Shown: positions 26,817 to 35,538 of the stretch, piece by piece
How positions within the stretch are numbered: the stretch's first letter is position 1
Layout of the letters: every line of letters starts with the position of its first letter
From: an uncultured Clostridia bacterium
GTDB taxonomy: Bacteria > Bacillota > Clostridia > TANB77 > CAG-508
DNA length: 64,000 bases
Direction: 5' to 3'
Assembly (NCBI GenBank): GCA_934180065.1
Contig: CAKPRA010000002.1
Location: 1 to 64,000, forward strand
Position numbers and translations under genes: made by a program
Notes under the pieces: model-generated
Databases searched by the model: none
What the model was told of the DNA's origin: nothing
What the model saw: the letters and a program-made list of their open reading frames with translations, nothing else

Positions 26817-26845
26817 TTGACTAAAATACACAAAAATGCTATCAT
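26817..26845 (+). promoter_or_regulatory. Sigma-A-type promoter of the DUF1836 gene
   Basis: TTGACT (26817-26822), 17 bases, then TATCAT (26840-26845), with AAAGGAG at 26856-26862 and ATG at 26871. The leader is therefore only about 20 bases, and the upstream TTG codon at 26817 cannot be the real gene start. Confidence 0.65.
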
Positions 26846-26870
26846 ATCTTCTAATAAAGGAGTCGATAAT

Positions 26871-27371
26871 ATGTCAAAAAAAATAAAAAACTTAAACAAT
26901 TTTCATATACCAAGATGGAATGAACTACCAAATATATATCTATACATGGATCAAGTTGTAAACTTAATAAATGGAACATTAGAGCCATATATATTTTTTA
27001 AAGATGATTTAAAAAACAAAAATTCCCAGCTCCTCACAAAAACCATGATAAACAACTACGTAAAAAATAATCTTATAGAAGCACCTGTTAGAAAGTTATA
27101 TTCAAAAACTCAATTATCAAAACTATTTGCAATATGTGTTTTAAAACAAGTTTACAGTATGCAAGAAATTGATATACTAATAAACAGAATGCTTGAAAAA
27201 AGTGATATAGAAAAAGCTTATGACTTATTTTGCCAATTATTTGAAGATGCCTTAATCTGCACCTATAACAAAAAAGACTTTATAGGTTCAAATAATGAAA
27301 GCTCATATTTACTAAAATCCGTTTTATTATCATGTGCTTATAAAATTTATATTCAAAACATAATTAACTAA
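26871..27371 (+). CDS. DUF1836 domain-containing protein
   Basis: A 166-residue soluble protein. FHIPRWNELPNIYLYMDQVVNLIN at the start and KTMINNYVKNNLIEAPVRKLYSKTQLSKLFAICVLKQV in the centre match the DUF1836 pattern, a helical family with a MerR-like helix-turn-helix look (the NNYVKNNLI...RKLYSK portion). A DNA-binding role is suspected for the family but unproven. Start choice follows the promoter and AAAGGAG just before ATG 26871. It is transcribed away from polA, and the candidate RNA lies between them. Confidence 0.8.
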   Translation: MSKKIKNLNNFHIPRWNELPNIYLYMDQVVNLINGTLEPYIFFKDDLKNKNSQLLTKTMINNYVKNNLIEAPVRKLYSKTQLSKLFAICVLKQVYSMQEIDILINRMLEKSDIEKAYDLFCQLFEDALICTYNKKDFIGSNNESSYLLKSVLLSCAYKIYIQNIIN

Positions 27372-27376
27372 AAAAA

Positions 27377-27410
27377 TCAAGTCATCATAAAACCAATTAC
27401 GATGACTTGA
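27377..27410. terminator. Bidirectional terminator between DUF1836 and the ABC exporter genes
   Basis: TCAAGTCATC (27377-27386) pairs with GATGACTTGA (27401-27410) in a 10-bp stem. On the minus strand it is followed by a run of T (opposite AAAAAAA at 27370-27376), on the plus strand by ATCTTTT. It sits between convergent genes. Confidence 0.75.
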
Positions 27411-27415
27411 ATCTT

Positions 27416-28558
27416 TTACTCAGTTTTCTTCTTTGAAACTATATTAGCCCCAATTACAAAAATGACAGAAAAACCAATTATAACTAACATATTAACAATT
27501 AATTTTTTAATTATATCTCCACTAAAATTCTCAGTAGCTCCTATTATCTCATTTCCACTAATAAACCAAAATGCAGGTAAAATATGAGCAATTTTTTGTA
27601 CAAAATCTGGAATCCACTTCATCGGAACAAAAGCTCCACACAAAAAACTTGAGCCCAAAGCCACAACATTTACAATACCATTTACAGAATTTTTACTTTT
27701 AATCAAATTTCCTATAAAAAAAGATAAAGTTAAAGCTGATAATGTAAATACTAATGAATTAATAGCAAACCATAATCCATTTATAGAAAACATTGAATTA
27801 CCTATCAAAAATATAGGAAGTATAATATATATTGCCCATAATATCAAACAAAACAAACTATTAGACAATAGTAAAATTCTATTATATTTTTTATAATCTA
27901 TACTACTTATCATAGTTCTTTTTCGAACATTTTCTTCTCGGAATATCAATAAAATCATACAAACAACATATATTCCAACAGCCAGAATACTATAGCTAGA
28001 AAAATTAAAATATGACGTAAGCTTTTGCATTGACGCTGTATCTAATTTAGATTTTACTTCTATATCAGCAATTTTTGATAAAACATCATTTGTATTTTTT
28101 ATCAATTCATCTTCATTTTCTGAACTTTCCCTTTGAATTTGTGCGGTTTTTAAATATCTTTCAACAATCATTCCAGAAAGAGCTGATTGATATTCTCCAG
28201 TTGTTTTTATCTCAAGCTCTGGATTTTTACCATCTAAAAAATCTGACCTGAAATTTTTTGGAATATATACTATATAACTAACTTGTCTATAAAATAAAGC
28301 ATCATTTATATCTTTTTCATTATTTCCTAAATCTACTTCTGTTGTATTTTGCTTTATGTATTGAATAAAATCATGTGTAATTCCAACATCTTCATCATTA
28401 TTTACAATTAAAATACTTGGCTTTTCAGCTGAAAAATCAGCTGTTTGTTCATTATTTTTTACATTAAATGCAGCAAAAAATATAAGTATTATTGTATACA
28501 TAATTATTGGAACCTTACATTTATTTAATACTTTAAAAAATGTCTTAAATACTATCAT
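27416..28558 (-). CDS. ABC-2 type exporter permease
   Basis: A 380-residue permease with the ABC-2 (ABC2_membrane_3) layout: one N-terminal helix, a large outside loop of about 150 residues (KPSILIVNNDEDVGITHDFI, VSYIVYIPKNFRSDFLDG) and five or six C-terminal helices including NGIVNVVALGSSFLCGAFVP and ILPAFWFISGNEII. Such pairs export lipids, antibiotics or polymers. It is the last of three genes; the sister permease and ATPase precede it. No good ribosome binding site is seen directly before ATG 28556-28558; an AAGGGAG lies about 50 bases upstream, separated by a small hairpin. Confidence 0.85.
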   Translation of the reverse strand: MIVFKTFFKVLNKCKVPIIMYTIILIFFAAFNVKNNEQTADFSAEKPSILIVNNDEDVGITHDFIQYIKQNTTEVDLGNNEKDINDALFYRQVSYIVYIPKNFRSDFLDGKNPELEIKTTGEYQSALSGMIVERYLKTAQIQRESSENEDELIKNTNDVLSKIADIEVKSKLDTASMQKLTSYFNFSSYSILAVGIYVVCMILLIFREENVRKRTMISSIDYKKYNRILLLSNSLFCLILWAIYIILPIFLIGNSMFSINGLWFAINSLVFTLSALTLSFFIGNLIKSKNSVNGIVNVVALGSSFLCGAFVPMKWIPDFVQKIAHILPAFWFISGNEIIGATENFSGDIIKKLIVNMLVIIGFSVIFVIGANIVSKKKTE

Positions 28559-28612
28559 TATTTAAATCATTGACATAATTTACTATGTCATACTCCCTTC
28601 TCAATATAAATT

Positions 28613-29791
28613 TTAAATACTATCAAATTTTTGCTTTCTTAAACAAATAACTGAAATTCCAAGCATCACAATTGAAAAAATTGCTAAGCTTATTACATCA
28701 AAATTAAATTTTTCAAATGTATTGTAATAATATAAAGCATAAAAACCATCTGTTATCATATTAGCAGGATTTATTATATTTATTATTGGAACATTTTTAT
28801 CAATTATATATTTCATAGTAATTCCCATCATGCCAGAAAAAAAGCACCCTATCATTGTTATACCTATTATTAATCCTGTTTTAATATTCTCATTACTTTT
28901 AATTACAGTTGTAATTGCCATTCCCATTGACAGTCCAGATAAACAACCAATTGCAGTAAGCTCTATTATCTTAATAATTTTATCACCATAATCAACTTTT
29001 AAAACACAAGAAGTAAATATAAGCAATAAAGCGGCTCCCAATAATTGAACAATATATGCAGAAAATGCACTACTTGCTATCAATTTAAATTTAGAAGTAG
29101 GTGTTATAGATAATCTTTTTCCAACACTACTCATATTAGCCATACACCAGTTTATAGTAACGCCACCTAGAATACCGCCATATAAGCAAGTCATTGCTAT
29201 CAAAGTATAATATTCTATCATGGTATAACTTAAATTATTGCTTGTAATATTATTTATATTGGCATTATTTACCGAAAAAGCATTTAGTACTAAGACCATT
29301 GTTTTAAAAATGCCATTTTCATATTTTTTATCAATAATATTTTGTATCTTACTTTTTATAATATCTATACTGCCTTCTGATTGAACAAGCTCTTCTACCA
29401 CATATTTAATTATTGTCTGATTCATTCCATTTTGATTAATTACAACTTTTGGATTATTTTCATTTGAAAATATTATATAGCCATCAATATCGCCATTTTC
29501 TAATAATTTACTAGCCTCATCTTCAAAGACATATTTAGTATCAAAAATTCTATCTTTATTATCTTTGTTACTTATATATTCTATAGACTGCTTCAAATTT
29601 TCATTATTTTCATATGCATCATTTGAAATAACAGCAACTTTTATAGCATCAAAATGCTCAGCTTTTTCAATATTTGAAAAGGCTAAATAGAAAAAGAAAG
29701 ATAATATAATAGGAAATGCAAACGTCCAAAATATAAGCATTTTATTTCTAAAAAGAGCTTTTAACATATATTTAAAATTCTGAATAAACAT
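28613..29791 (-). CDS. ABC-2 type exporter permease
   Basis: A 392-residue permease: one N-terminal helix (LIFWTFAFPIILSFFFYLAFS), a long extracytoplasmic loop and several C-terminal helices with GCLSGLSMGMAITTVI and IIGITMIGCFFSGMMGITM. Its loop differs in sequence from the other permease, so the two probably form a heterodimer with the ATPase encoded just upstream. The start ATG overlaps the ATPase stop codon (TAATG), indicating translational coupling, with AAAGGAG in place. The substrate is not known. Confidence 0.87.
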   Translation of the reverse strand: MFIQNFKYMLKALFRNKMLIFWTFAFPIILSFFFYLAFSNIEKAEHFDAIKVAVISNDAYENNENLKQSIEYISNKDNKDRIFDTKYVFEDEASKLLENGDIDGYIIFSNENNPKVVINQNGMNQTIIKYVVEELVQSEGSIDIIKSKIQNIIDKKYENGIFKTMVLVLNAFSVNNANINNITSNNLSYTMIEYYTLIAMTCLYGGILGGVTINWCMANMSSVGKRLSITPTSKFKLIASSAFSAYIVQLLGAALLLIFTSCVLKVDYGDKIIKIIELTAIGCLSGLSMGMAITTVIKSNENIKTGLIIGITMIGCFFSGMMGITMKYIIDKNVPIINIINPANMITDGFYALYYYNTFEKFNFDVISLAIFSIVMLGISVICLRKQKFDSI

Positions 29792-30729
29792 TAGTCACGA
29801 AGCTCCTTTCCAGTTAGCTCTAAAAATATATCATTTAGAGTTGGTCTTTCTGAATAAATTTTTCTATATTTTATATTGTTATTTTTCAAAAAAGCAATTA
29901 TATTTTCCAAATTATTATGTTCGCTTTTATATGAGATTTTCAATATATCATTTTCATAATTAACCTCATTTACTGATGGAACATTTTTGATTTCATTTAA
30001 ATATCTAGAATCTAGCTCTTTTACCTCAATACTTATCTTTTCTTTTATATTAGCAAGCTCTTTCAATTCATCATTTGTTCCAGAAGCTATTATTTTTCCT
30101 TTATCCAAAATAATAACTCTATCACACAAAATTTCAACCTCTTCCATATAATGTGTTGTATATACTATTGTAGCACCATTTGCTCTCAAAGTTTTTATTC
30201 CATCTAAAATATTATTTCTACTTTGTGGATCAACAGCAACTGTAGGTTCATCTAGAAAAATAATTTCAGGTTTATGTGCAATTCCACAAGCAATATTTAA
30301 TCTTCTTAAAAGTCCTCCTGATAATTGTTTTGGATAATACTTTTTAAACTCCTGCAAACCAACCAAATTTATTGCATCTTCAATATATTTTTTCCTTTTT
30401 AATTTGTCAGAAATGTATAACCCACAAAAATAATCAATATTTTCAAATACCGTAAGTTCATTAAAAACCGCAACATCTTGAAAAACAACACCAATTTTTC
30501 TTTTTATATCATAACTATTAGGAGTCATTTCTTTATTAAAAATTTTAATATTGCCTTTATTAAAATTTAATAATGAAAGAACACAATTAATGGTTGTAGA
30601 TTTTCCACTTCCATTTGGTCCTAAAAGTCCTAAAATCTCGCCTTTATGAACCTCAAAAGACAAATTATCAACAGCTTTATTTTTCTTATACTGTTTTGTC
30701 AAATTTTTAATTTCAATAACATTTTCCAT
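29791..30729 (-). CDS. ABC transporter ATP-binding protein (DrrA/NatA-like)
   Basis: A 312-residue ATPase. Walker A is LLGPNGSGKSTTIN near residue 35, Q-loop GVVFQDVAVF, signature QLSGGLLRRLNIA, Walker B PEIIFLDEPTVAVDP and the switch His in YTTHYMEEV. A C-terminal ~90-residue domain (KEKISIEVKELDSRYLNEI) is typical of the DrrA group of drug and lipid exporters. First gene of a three-gene exporter operon, behind AAAGGGG. Efflux of a toxic compound or an envelope lipid is plausible, but not provable here. Confidence 0.92.
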   Translation of the reverse strand: MENVIEIKNLTKQYKKNKAVDNLSFEVHKGEILGLLGPNGSGKSTTINCVLSLLNFNKGNIKIFNKEMTPNSYDIKRKIGVVFQDVAVFNELTVFENIDYFCGLYISDKLKRKKYIEDAINLVGLQEFKKYYPKQLSGGLLRRLNIACGIAHKPEIIFLDEPTVAVDPQSRNNILDGIKTLRANGATIVYTTHYMEEVEILCDRVIILDKGKIIASGTNDELKELANIKEKISIEVKELDSRYLNEIKNVPSVNEVNYENDILKISYKSEHNNLENIIAFLKNNNIKYRKIYSERPTLNDIFLELTGKELRD

Positions 30730-30777
30730 TTTAATCCCCTTTAATTTATATTATATATTAATTTTGTTTCTTGGATT

Positions 30778-31845
30778 TTAATTAATTGTAGATATATATG
30801 TCTTAACAAATATTTTAACCATTTCTGATATTGTTTTTCGATCTTCATCAGACACTTCTCTATATGCTTTTATAAGTTGTGGTACCTTTCTCAAAATTGT
30901 ATTTTTAAAATCTACTGTTGTAGTAACCGAATTCGTATACAAAACATCAAAAATTTCATCAACAAATATCTTTCTCTGATCAGCAGTTGTATTTTTAAGC
31001 CATTCCTGAACTGTTTTATTTATTTTATCACTTACATTTGATGTACTATCTAGTACTACTGGTCTATTTCTAATTATTTGCCAAGAATAAATATCATGTT
31101 GATATATTCCTTTTTCAACACTATATACAACCAATTGTTTTTCAGCATGATATAAAATTCTACCTATTATAGAGTCTTGCGGAATATAAGTTGTAATTTT
31201 ATTTACGATGTTTTTATTTTTATATTCTGAAACAAGATTTTCATCAAATCCCGGACCATCATAATTATCCACACTGATAATTCTGTTTTGAATATCCTCA
31301 GGTGCAGAAACTGCCGAATAAATTGCTACATTTCCTCCTTTAGAGTGACCACCTATACGAATATTTTTATATGAATATTCACTTGCTACATTTTTTAAAT
31401 ATTCTAAACCTTCCAATTGTGCGGGAACATTTTTCATAAAGCTTAAATTAAAATCTTCTTTCCAGCCATTAATAGTTTTATCTGTTCCTTCATATGAGAT
31501 ATACATCTCACTATACGAAATATGAATAGTTATAGCAGAAAACTGTTTTTCAGATTCTGTATCAGCATTTTGAACAAAATTTGTAACAATCATATCTTTA
31601 AATCTTTCGCTTTTTCCTAAATTAGATATTAATTGTTTATCTCCATTATAATTAAAATCCTCATTTGGAATAGGACTCATTTGATTTGAAATCTCCTCAA
31701 TTTTCATATTATTTTTTAATTGAATTCTATCAAAAATTAGATATGAAAATCTTGCTAGAATCATGCTATCAATTTCATTAAAAGGATGCTCATTATCAAT
31801 TTTAAGATCTCCTCTCCAAATTAAATAATCATTTATATTAGCCAT
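30778..31845 (-). CDS. DUF2974 (Mbeg1-like) alpha/beta hydrolase family protein
   Basis: A 355-residue soluble protein. The nucleophile elbow GGHSKGGNVAIYSAV (about residue 168) and an upstream YISYEGTDKTINGWKEDFNLSF strand fit the lipase-like DUF2974 family, widespread in Firmicutes. A candidate catalytic Asp lies in VDNYDGPGFDENLV. There is no signal peptide, so it acts in the cytoplasm if it is an enzyme; the substrate is unknown. It precedes the ABC exporter genes by about 48 bp and may share their transcript. Confidence 0.85.
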   Translation of the reverse strand: MANINDYLIWRGDLKIDNEHPFNEIDSMILARFSYLIFDRIQLKNNMKIEEISNQMSPIPNEDFNYNGDKQLISNLGKSERFKDMIVTNFVQNADTESEKQFSAITIHISYSEMYISYEGTDKTINGWKEDFNLSFMKNVPAQLEGLEYLKNVASEYSYKNIRIGGHSKGGNVAIYSAVSAPEDIQNRIISVDNYDGPGFDENLVSEYKNKNIVNKITTYIPQDSIIGRILYHAEKQLVVYSVEKGIYQHDIYSWQIIRNRPVVLDSTSNVSDKINKTVQEWLKNTTADQRKIFVDEIFDVLYTNSVTTTVDFKNTILRKVPQLIKAYREVSDEDRKTISEMVKIFVKTYISTIN

Positions 31846-32044
31846 ATTTTACCACATCTCACTTTCACATAAATTAATTTTATATATTTTTAAATTTCTT
31901 ATCGTACAGAATTATATAACATAAAACTTTTTTATACAACAATAAATATTTTTCACTGATTTTTTGCGAACAAATGTGTTGATTTGTAATTTATACTATG
32001 ATAAAATACTTAAGACTTATTTTATTATTCAAGGAGGTTTTAAT

Positions 32045-32582
32045 TTGGATATATATGCACAAAACATTTATGAGGTTATTCAAAATGGTAGCAAAAAACA
32101 TGTTTTAATCATCTATAACATTTCAGCAAACCATTATGTTGGATTAACAATTCATACAAAAGAATTCAAAGAACTACCATATGTAAAATCTATAAACAGA
32201 TTTGTTGACATTAATGATTTACAAGAATATAACAAAAAAAATATTAAACGGATTGGTATATATTAAAGGAAAATTTTTAAAAGTAACAAATAAAGACTTC
32301 TTTGAAATACTAAAACTTTTAAAAGAATCTTTAATGCAAAAACTAGATAAAAAAATAGACTTCAAAAATATTGAAAAAATAAAATACTTAAAATGGTGTT
32401 ATGATAAAATATTATTAGATACTACTAATAATATTATTTCTAATTTAAAACCATGTTCTATTTGTTGGGTTGATTTCGGACAGAATATCGGATCCGATTT
32501 GAAAATTAAAATTTCTGAAAATCTTGACTCTCGTAAGAAAATGATTTATAATATACTTATATTTAATTGTTGCACATCGTAA
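32045..32582 (+). pseudogene. Frameshifted, probably MazF/PemK-like toxin-family gene
   Basis: AAGGAGG at 32031-32037 precedes a TTG start at 32045. The first frame encodes LDIYAQNIYEVIQNGSKKHVLIIYN and stops at 32266 after KRIGIY. The adjoining frame continues without interruption as IKGKFLKVTNKDFFEILKLL and runs to 32582. Loss of one TA from the TATATA run near 32258-32265 would explain the shift. The late CSICWVDFGQNIGSDLK resembles the opening strand of PemK/MazF toxins (often GQNIGSE), but the rest of that domain is missing. The family call is tentative; the frameshift is clear. No antitoxin gene lies beside it. Confidence 0.55.
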
Positions 32583-32600
32583 GATGTGGAAGTTCTTTTT
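32573..32600 (+). terminator. Terminator hairpin 1 of a cluster
   Basis: CACATC (32573-32578) pairs with GATGTG (32583-32588) across GTAA, followed by TTCTTTTT. It overlaps the end of the broken toxin-like gene. Confidence 0.5.
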
Positions 32601-32601
32601 C

Positions 32602-32633
32602 AAAGACTAGGTTCAACCTAGTCTTTGCTTTTT
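32602..32633 (+). terminator. Terminator hairpin 2 of a cluster
   Basis: AAAGACTAGGTT (32602-32613) pairs with AACCTAGTCTTT (32615-32626), followed by GCTTTTTG. It is the strongest hairpin of the group and has a good U-tract. Confidence 0.75.
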
Positions 32634-32681
32634 GTAATAATATTTTTTTATTTACATATAATATAAATACATTTAATGTTG

Positions 32682-32701
32682 CACATTAAAATGTGATTTT
32701 T
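32682..32701 (+). terminator. Terminator hairpin 3 of a cluster
   Basis: CACATT (32682-32687) pairs with AATGTG (32690-32695), followed by ATTTTTT. It shares TTGCACAT with hairpin 1, suggesting duplication or a common origin. Confidence 0.5.
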
Positions 32702-32717
32702 TCGTTTATAAACGCTT

Positions 32718-32752
32718 AAACTTCCTCTGAGTAAGAGGAAGTTTCTATTTAA
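32718..32752. terminator. Terminator hairpin 4 of a cluster
   Basis: AAACTTCCTCT (32718-32728) pairs with AGAGGAAGTTT (32734-32744) with a five-base loop, followed by CTATTTAATTTT. It could serve the minus-strand AMP-binding gene as well. Confidence 0.6.
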
Positions 32753-32864
32753 TTTTATTGTCGGAAACACTTGCGAACTTTATTAATGCTCCAAAATTAC
32801 GCATTAATTTTGTGTGAAATGTTTTGGCATAACGTTTCCTCTTTATGAAAAATTACAAATCATA

Positions 32865-34640
32865 TTAATTTTTCTCTATTTTCTTTATTTCAAGATTTCT
32901 TTTAATTTTAGAAGTTGTTGTTTTTTCCATTGGCTCTGTTGTTATTAAAATTCTTTTTACATGTTTATATGCTGGAAGAGCAGTATTAACTTTTTCTTTT
33001 ATTTCATTCATAATTTTTTCTTTAACTGCTTCGTTATCTTTTAAATCTATATTCTCACATTCTTTTGCAAGCTCTTTTTCGTCATAAACAATTTTAGCTT
33101 CTAATAATGTATCTGTTTTTGTTTTATTTCTAGCAAATACTAAACTTTCCGTTATGTATGGTATCTTGTTTATTAGACCTTCTATTTCATCCGGATATAC
33201 ATTTTTACCATTTCTTAAAACAATAATATCATTTTTTCTACCTGTTAAATGTAAAAATCCGTCTTCATCAAAATATCCATAATCACCAGTTTTAAACCAA
33301 CCATCTTTATCTATTGCCTTTTTAGTTTGCTCCTCATTTTCATAATATCCAAGCATTATACTTGCACCTTTTGCACAAATTTCTCCAACTCCATCAGCAT
33401 TTTTGTCTATAATTTTCATTTCTATAGCTGGAAAACATACTCCAACAGTTCCTGCTTTATGATATTTATCTGTTTCTGCTGTGAGAATTGGTGATGTTTC
33501 TGTTAAACCATACCCTTGTACAGCATCAATTCCGATATTATGATATCCTTGGATAGTTTCTTTTTCCATTTGAGCTGCTCCATAATAAATTATTCTAATA
33601 CGCTCTCCTAGGTTTTCTCTTACTGCTTTAAACAATTTCTTTCTTGCATCTATATGTAATTTTAATAAGAAATTTGAAATTTTAACGCCTTTATCAAATT
33701 TTTCTTTTTGTCCTGATTCAGCAATTCCATTTTTTATTTTTTTATAGATTGCTTCTAGTAATACTGGAACTGCAACTATTATTGAAACATCATATTCCTT
33801 TAAGTTTTGAGCATAATATTTAAGACCATCACAAAATGCCAAGCAAACACCACTATAAAATCCATATAAAAATGAAATTGTACATTCAAAAGTATGATGT
33901 AATGGCAATATTGAAAGAATTGTATCTGTATCATACATTTTTGAAAATGTTGCCATATCTTCTATATTTACACATATATTTTTTTGAGATAACATAACAC
34001 CTTTTGACTCAGAAGTTGTTCCTGATGTAAATAATAAAATAGCCATCTTATTTTCATCAATAACCACTTCATCATATTTTTTATCACCTTCATCAATTAA
34101 TTTTTGACCTTCATCTCTAACATTATCCCAATATTCTACATCTTCATCAGAAACATTATCCATACATATAATTGTACTCAAATTTGTTTCTTTTGATTGT
34201 TTCATATTTTTCATTGGAGTCAAATATGTTTTGTCACATACTACTACATCTGCACCGCTTCTTCTTATTAAGTTTTCTATTTCTTTTTCAGGTAATAATT
34301 TGTCAAGTGGAACTATTACTAGACCTGAAGTTGTAGTTCCTAAATATGTCATACACCACTCATATCTATTTTTACCAATAACTGCAACCTTTTTTGCACC
34401 TCTATTAAGCATTGCTGTACCAAATGCTTTCATATCTCTACCTGCATCAGCATATGTCTTTTTTATTATTTCTTTATCTGAAGGTTTGTTTTTATATTTA
34501 TAAGCAATATGATCAGAATAATGCTCTATACTGTAAAAAGCAAGATCTCTATAATTATTAATTCTTCTTGATTTATAAACTCTATTATCTCTTTTTTTAG
34601 AGCTTCTTATATTTTCAATCTGTTCATTTGAATAAAACAT
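32865..34640 (-). CDS. AMP-binding long-chain acyl-CoA synthetase-like protein
   Basis: A 591-residue member of the ANL adenylating enzymes. The phosphate-binding loop is ILLFTSGTTSESKGVMLS; then come LPLHHTFECTIS, YGAAQMEKETI, QGYGLTETSPILTAE, GWFKTGDYGYFDEDGFLHLTGR and the C-terminal catalytic lysine region KTTTSKIKRNLEIK. These enzymes activate fatty acids with ATP to acyl-AMP, then usually acyl-CoA or acyl-ACP; the exact acceptor is unknown. It is cytoplasmic or membrane-peripheral. A GGGGA site precedes ATG 34638-34640. It probably forms its own transcription unit, as hairpins lie on both sides. Confidence 0.9.
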   Translation of the reverse strand: MFYSNEQIENIRSSKKRDNRVYKSRRINNYRDLAFYSIEHYSDHIAYKYKNKPSDKEIIKKTYADAGRDMKAFGTAMLNRGAKKVAVIGKNRYEWCMTYLGTTTSGLVIVPLDKLLPEKEIENLIRRSGADVVVCDKTYLTPMKNMKQSKETNLSTIICMDNVSDEDVEYWDNVRDEGQKLIDEGDKKYDEVVIDENKMAILLFTSGTTSESKGVMLSQKNICVNIEDMATFSKMYDTDTILSILPLHHTFECTISFLYGFYSGVCLAFCDGLKYYAQNLKEYDVSIIVAVPVLLEAIYKKIKNGIAESGQKEKFDKGVKISNFLLKLHIDARKKLFKAVRENLGERIRIIYYGAAQMEKETIQGYHNIGIDAVQGYGLTETSPILTAETDKYHKAGTVGVCFPAIEMKIIDKNADGVGEICAKGASIMLGYYENEEQTKKAIDKDGWFKTGDYGYFDEDGFLHLTGRKNDIIVLRNGKNVYPDEIEGLINKIPYITESLVFARNKTKTDTLLEAKIVYDEKELAKECENIDLKDNEAVKEKIMNEIKEKVNTALPAYKHVKRILITTEPMEKTTTSKIKRNLEIKKIEKN

Positions 34641-34685
34641 TAATATTCCCCATTTCTTTATAAAAAATTTAATATGTGATATCTC

Positions 34686-34712
34686 ATAATCTAGTTTTCG
34701 AAACTAGATTAT
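34686..34712. terminator. Hairpin between the phosphodiesterase and acyl-CoA synthetase genes
   Basis: ATAATCTAGTTT and AAACTAGATTAT form a 12-bp stem with a tiny loop. The flanks are not strongly T-rich, so it may be a weak terminator or an mRNA-stabilising hairpin. Confidence 0.45.
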
Positions 34713-34742
34713 CATTAAGATTACATATTGTCAATTTACTGA

Positions 34743-35471
34743 CTAAGTGTTCAAAAAAATATTATCCATATTTTCACAAATAAAATTATCAAAATAATTT
34801 TTTATTTCATGATATACATATCCACTTTTAATTGTCCACGCTATAACAACATACTTTTTTCTTAATCTTTTAAGCCATTTATAATCATAAAATTTAAAAT
34901 CACATGATATAAAATCAGGCTCACAAAGAGGAATAAACAATAATCTAGAAGCTATTTTCTCCAAAAAATTATTATATGTATATGCAATCAGTATTCCTCT
35001 TATATAGTCAGGTCTATTTTTCTTAAACCATCTAACAATCATCGGATTAAAACTTTTTACTGCAAACTTTCCTTTATAATTATCCAAGATTTTAGCCAAA
35101 AAAGGCTCTAACTCACCAGGTCGTCTATCATATTTTATCTCAATTATAATTGGAACTTTTCCATTAACTAAATCTAATACTTCTTCCAAAGTAGGAATAC
35201 GCTCATCAGATCCATGTAAACGAAATCTTTTTAATTCATCTAATGTGAAATCAACAATATTTCCGCTTCTTCCAGTCATTCTACTTAAATCATCATCATG
35301 AAAAACAATAATTCTATTATCTTTTGTCAAATGAACATCTAGCTCTATTATATAATTATTATCCATAGCTCTTTTAAAAGCACTTAATGAATTCTCTCTA
35401 GTATCAATTTCGCCAAAATCACCCCTATGAGCTATAATATTTTGTTTTAAAAAATCAACATCTCTTTTCAT
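34743..35471 (-). CDS. Glycerophosphodiester phosphodiesterase family protein
   Basis: A 242-residue TIM-barrel enzyme. Catalytic and metal residues are visible in IAHRGDFGEIDTRENSLSAF (His-Arg-Gly near the start), YIELD-type IIELDVHLTKDNRIIVFHDD (Glu, Asp, His) and VPIIIEIKYD. It hydrolyses glycerophosphodiesters to glycerol-3-phosphate and an alcohol, recycling lipids or teichoic precursors. No signal peptide is present, so it is cytoplasmic. AGGAGG precedes ATG 35469-35471. It follows dnaE by about 67 bp on the same strand. Confidence 0.93.
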   Translation of the reverse strand: MKRDVDFLKQNIIAHRGDFGEIDTRENSLSAFKRAMDNNYIIELDVHLTKDNRIIVFHDDDLSRMTGRSGNIVDFTLDELKRFRLHGSDERIPTLEEVLDLVNGKVPIIIEIKYDRRPGELEPFLAKILDNYKGKFAVKSFNPMIVRWFKKNRPDYIRGILIAYTYNNFLEKIASRLLFIPLCEPDFISCDFKFYDYKWLKRLRKKYVVIAWTIKSGYVYHEIKNYFDNFICENMDNIFLNT

Positions 35472-35538
35472 TTAGTACCTCCTATTTCTCATTTGTTTAA
35501 CATATTAAAAACTGTCATATACTCGAAAATTATCAAAT

